Of a DNA stretch of 64,000 nt, positions 62,861 to 64,000 are shown piece after piece (the first letter of the stretch is position 1; every line of letters begins with the position of its first letter). The stretch lies in contig NC_013170.1 of NCBI RefSeq assembly GCF_000023845.1, forward strand, positions 868,001-932,000, written 5' to 3'. This stretch comes from Cryptobacterium curtum DSM 15641 (GTDB taxonomy: Bacteria; Actinomycetota; Coriobacteriia; Coriobacteriales; Eggerthellaceae). The notes under the pieces were generated by a model. It made no database searches and had not been told where the DNA came from. It saw nothing but the letters and a program-made list of their open reading frames with translations. The position numbers and the translations under genes were made by a program.

Positions 62861-63829
62861 TTATGACAACAGATCACCATTCGTATCAATAACCGTCACA
62901 TGCAGCGGGATGTCTTTTCCGCTTTGCTCTATCGCACGCCGCACCGCCATTTCAATACCGCCGCAACACGGCACTGACATACGCGCCACAACCACATCAC
63001 GTACGTCATTAAGTGAAAGAATGGCAGAAAGTTTTTCGGTGTAGTCAACGGCGTCAAGCTTCGGACACCCAATAAGTGCCACACGACCCGTCAGGTAATC
63101 GCGATGAAAATCAGCGTAAGCAAATGCCGTGCAATCTGCGGCAATTAACAAATGGCATCCTTGGAAAAATGAACTCGATGGTGACACGAGTTTGATTTGA
63201 ACCGGCCACTGAGAAAGTTCACTATCAAGTGCCCCATTGCGACGAACTCCAACGGTTGGCAGCGCATAGTTGCCACTAAAGGCAGCCGCTATATCAGCTG
63301 CATTGGAGGACTGCGACGGATTTTCGTCTGTTAACGATGACAGCACGCCGTTGAAGAAAGATACTGCCGATGAATTCACCGAAGATGGTTTCGGCACGGC
63401 AGTTGGTGAATTATATGGTGAGGACATTGATGCACGCTGGGGCGATCCAGCTAACGGGGTAGATACGCCCGATGACGGTACGTGTCGCTCGAACGTCATA
63501 GCGCGACTACCAGGACAGCCGCCAGCAGGCTCTGCAAACGCAACCGAAGTTGTCTTGACCGTCTGCGCCTGAGCGTTATCGACACGAGCACGTTCAAGCT
63601 TAGCCGCCAACACAGCTGCTTCGTTATACGGGGCGGCTTCACGTTCTTCCCAGGTGATAGCACCAGTGGGACATTCAGGCAAACAATCTCCCATGCCATC
63701 GCAATAGTCATCACGTAAAAGACGAGCTTTGCCGCCAACCAAGCCAATAGCGCCTTCATGACAAGCAGTTACACAAATGCCGCAGCCATCGCATTTCTCT
63801 TCATCAATCGTAATAATTTGTCGTTTCAT
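62861..63829 (-). CDS. 4Fe-4S cluster-binding protein with C-terminal unknown domain
   Basis: 322 residues. The N-terminal ferredoxin has CDGCGICVTACHEG (C13, C16, C19, C23), and a second site CDGMGDCLPEC with unusual C-x5-C-x3-C spacing. A Ser/Pro-rich linker (about 95-185) leads to a domain with WPVQIKLVSPSSSFF, LIAADCTAFAYADFH and VPCCGGIEMAVRRA, containing conserved Cys residues. Similar proteins occur in anaerobes, where an electron-transfer or metal-sensing role is only inferred. A GAGAGG site precedes ATG 63829. Confidence 0.85.
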   Translation of the reverse strand: MKRQIITIDEEKCDGCGICVTACHEGAIGLVGGKARLLRDDYCDGMGDCLPECPTGAITWEEREAAPYNEAAVLAAKLERARVDNAQAQTVKTTSVAFAEPAGGCPGSRAMTFERHVPSSGVSTPLAGSPQRASMSSPYNSPTAVPKPSSVNSSAVSFFNGVLSSLTDENPSQSSNAADIAAAFSGNYALPTVGVRRNGALDSELSQWPVQIKLVSPSSSFFQGCHLLIAADCTAFAYADFHRDYLTGRVALIGCPKLDAVDYTEKLSAILSLNDVRDVVVARMSVPCCGGIEMAVRRAIEQSGKDIPLHVTVIDTNGDLLS

Positions 63830-63883
63830 CGATTACCTCTCTCGTATGCATGCCGTATCGTACTGAGCCCCTTTCAGGTGGTA

Positions 63884-63899
63884 TGTTGCAAAAGCAACA
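63884..63899 (-). promoter_or_regulatory. Perfect palindrome upstream of the 4Fe-4S gene
   Basis: TGTTGC-AAAA-GCAACA is a 16-bp perfect inverted repeat 55 bp before the ATG. Its TTGC-N4-GCAA form recalls CRP/FNR-family half-site spacing. It is a candidate operator; no matching -35/-10 pair was clear. Confidence 0.4.
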
Positions 63900-64000
63900 C
63901 TCCACGATCTCGTCGTAACAACGCGTTCAACCGATACAAAGCGAAGTGATCGTGTTAACTTCACACCCATAAGAAGAGCAACTCCCGAAAGAAATACGAG

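Overview
This window is a gene-dense bacterial chromosome segment, about 50% GC by eye, that fits the class Coriobacteriia (Actinomycetota), perhaps an Eggerthellales member of modest GC such as a Cryptobacterium relative. The evidence is an actinobacterial integration host factor (mIHF) between pyrF and gmk, an actinobacterial-style run of housekeeping genes, and a VorB-type 2-oxoacid:ferredoxin oxidoreductase typical of anaerobes. The species is an inference. Almost all genes lie on the minus strand. The exceptions are rpsT, the XRE-cupin/acyl-CoA synthetase pair, a frameshifted small membrane-protein gene and a cation-efflux gene.

Layout. 1-7895: 3'-truncated ftsK, rnj, dapA, tRNA-Val and tRNA-Asn, dapB, pnp. 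8050-15424: rpsO, recO, era, dgkA, ybeY, mtaB, rsmE, dnaJ, hrcA, with a diverged CIRCE-like element upstream of hrcA. 15806-21104: hemW, dusB, a small membrane protein, lepA, then divergent rpsT encoding an S20 with a long acidic/lysine tail. 21384-27592: holA, comEC, comEA, thiI, rpoZ. 27607-34094: gmk, mihF and the pyrimidine operon pyrR-B-C-K-D-F behind a PyrR-type attenuator. 34531-40807: a 2-oxoacid:ferredoxin oxidoreductase operon led by a MinD-like ATPase, divergent from an XRE-cupin regulator and a MACS-type acyl-CoA synthetase. 41081-55499: glpX, rsmB, fmt, def, dnaG, ribF, truB, nrnA, rbfA, infB, ylxR, nusA, rimP (genes of the translation-initiation, transcription and replication machinery). 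55810-58001: a broken small membrane protein, a DNA-entry-type nuclease lipoprotein and a nicotinamidase.

58255-60161 is a low-GC, Firmicutes-like insert: a deletion derivative of a Tn4451-type transposon with a truncated TnpX-like serine recombinase at one end and TnpW at the other. The last part (60164-63829) holds a small HTH protein, an efflux transporter preceded by an exact 31-bp tandem array and a DtxR-like palindrome, Dps, and a 4Fe-4S protein.

Functional themes are RNA processing and decay (rnj, pnp, ybeY, rimP, rbfA), natural transformation (comEA, comEC, nuclease), de novo pyrimidine synthesis, and ferredoxin-linked 2-oxoacid oxidation probably coupled to acyl-CoA/carboxylate exchange. 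A recurring oddity is imperfect tandem duplication with a 63-76 bp period in several intergenic regions, most of them next to gene 3' ends; the clearest copies carry the thiI C-terminal codons and stop. No complete unknown defence-type or biosynthetic system is evident. The best candidates for new biology are the 31-bp array, the MinD-ATPase/oxidoreductase linkage, the apparent AUU start of rimP behind a terminator, and the structured RNA upstream of rpsT.
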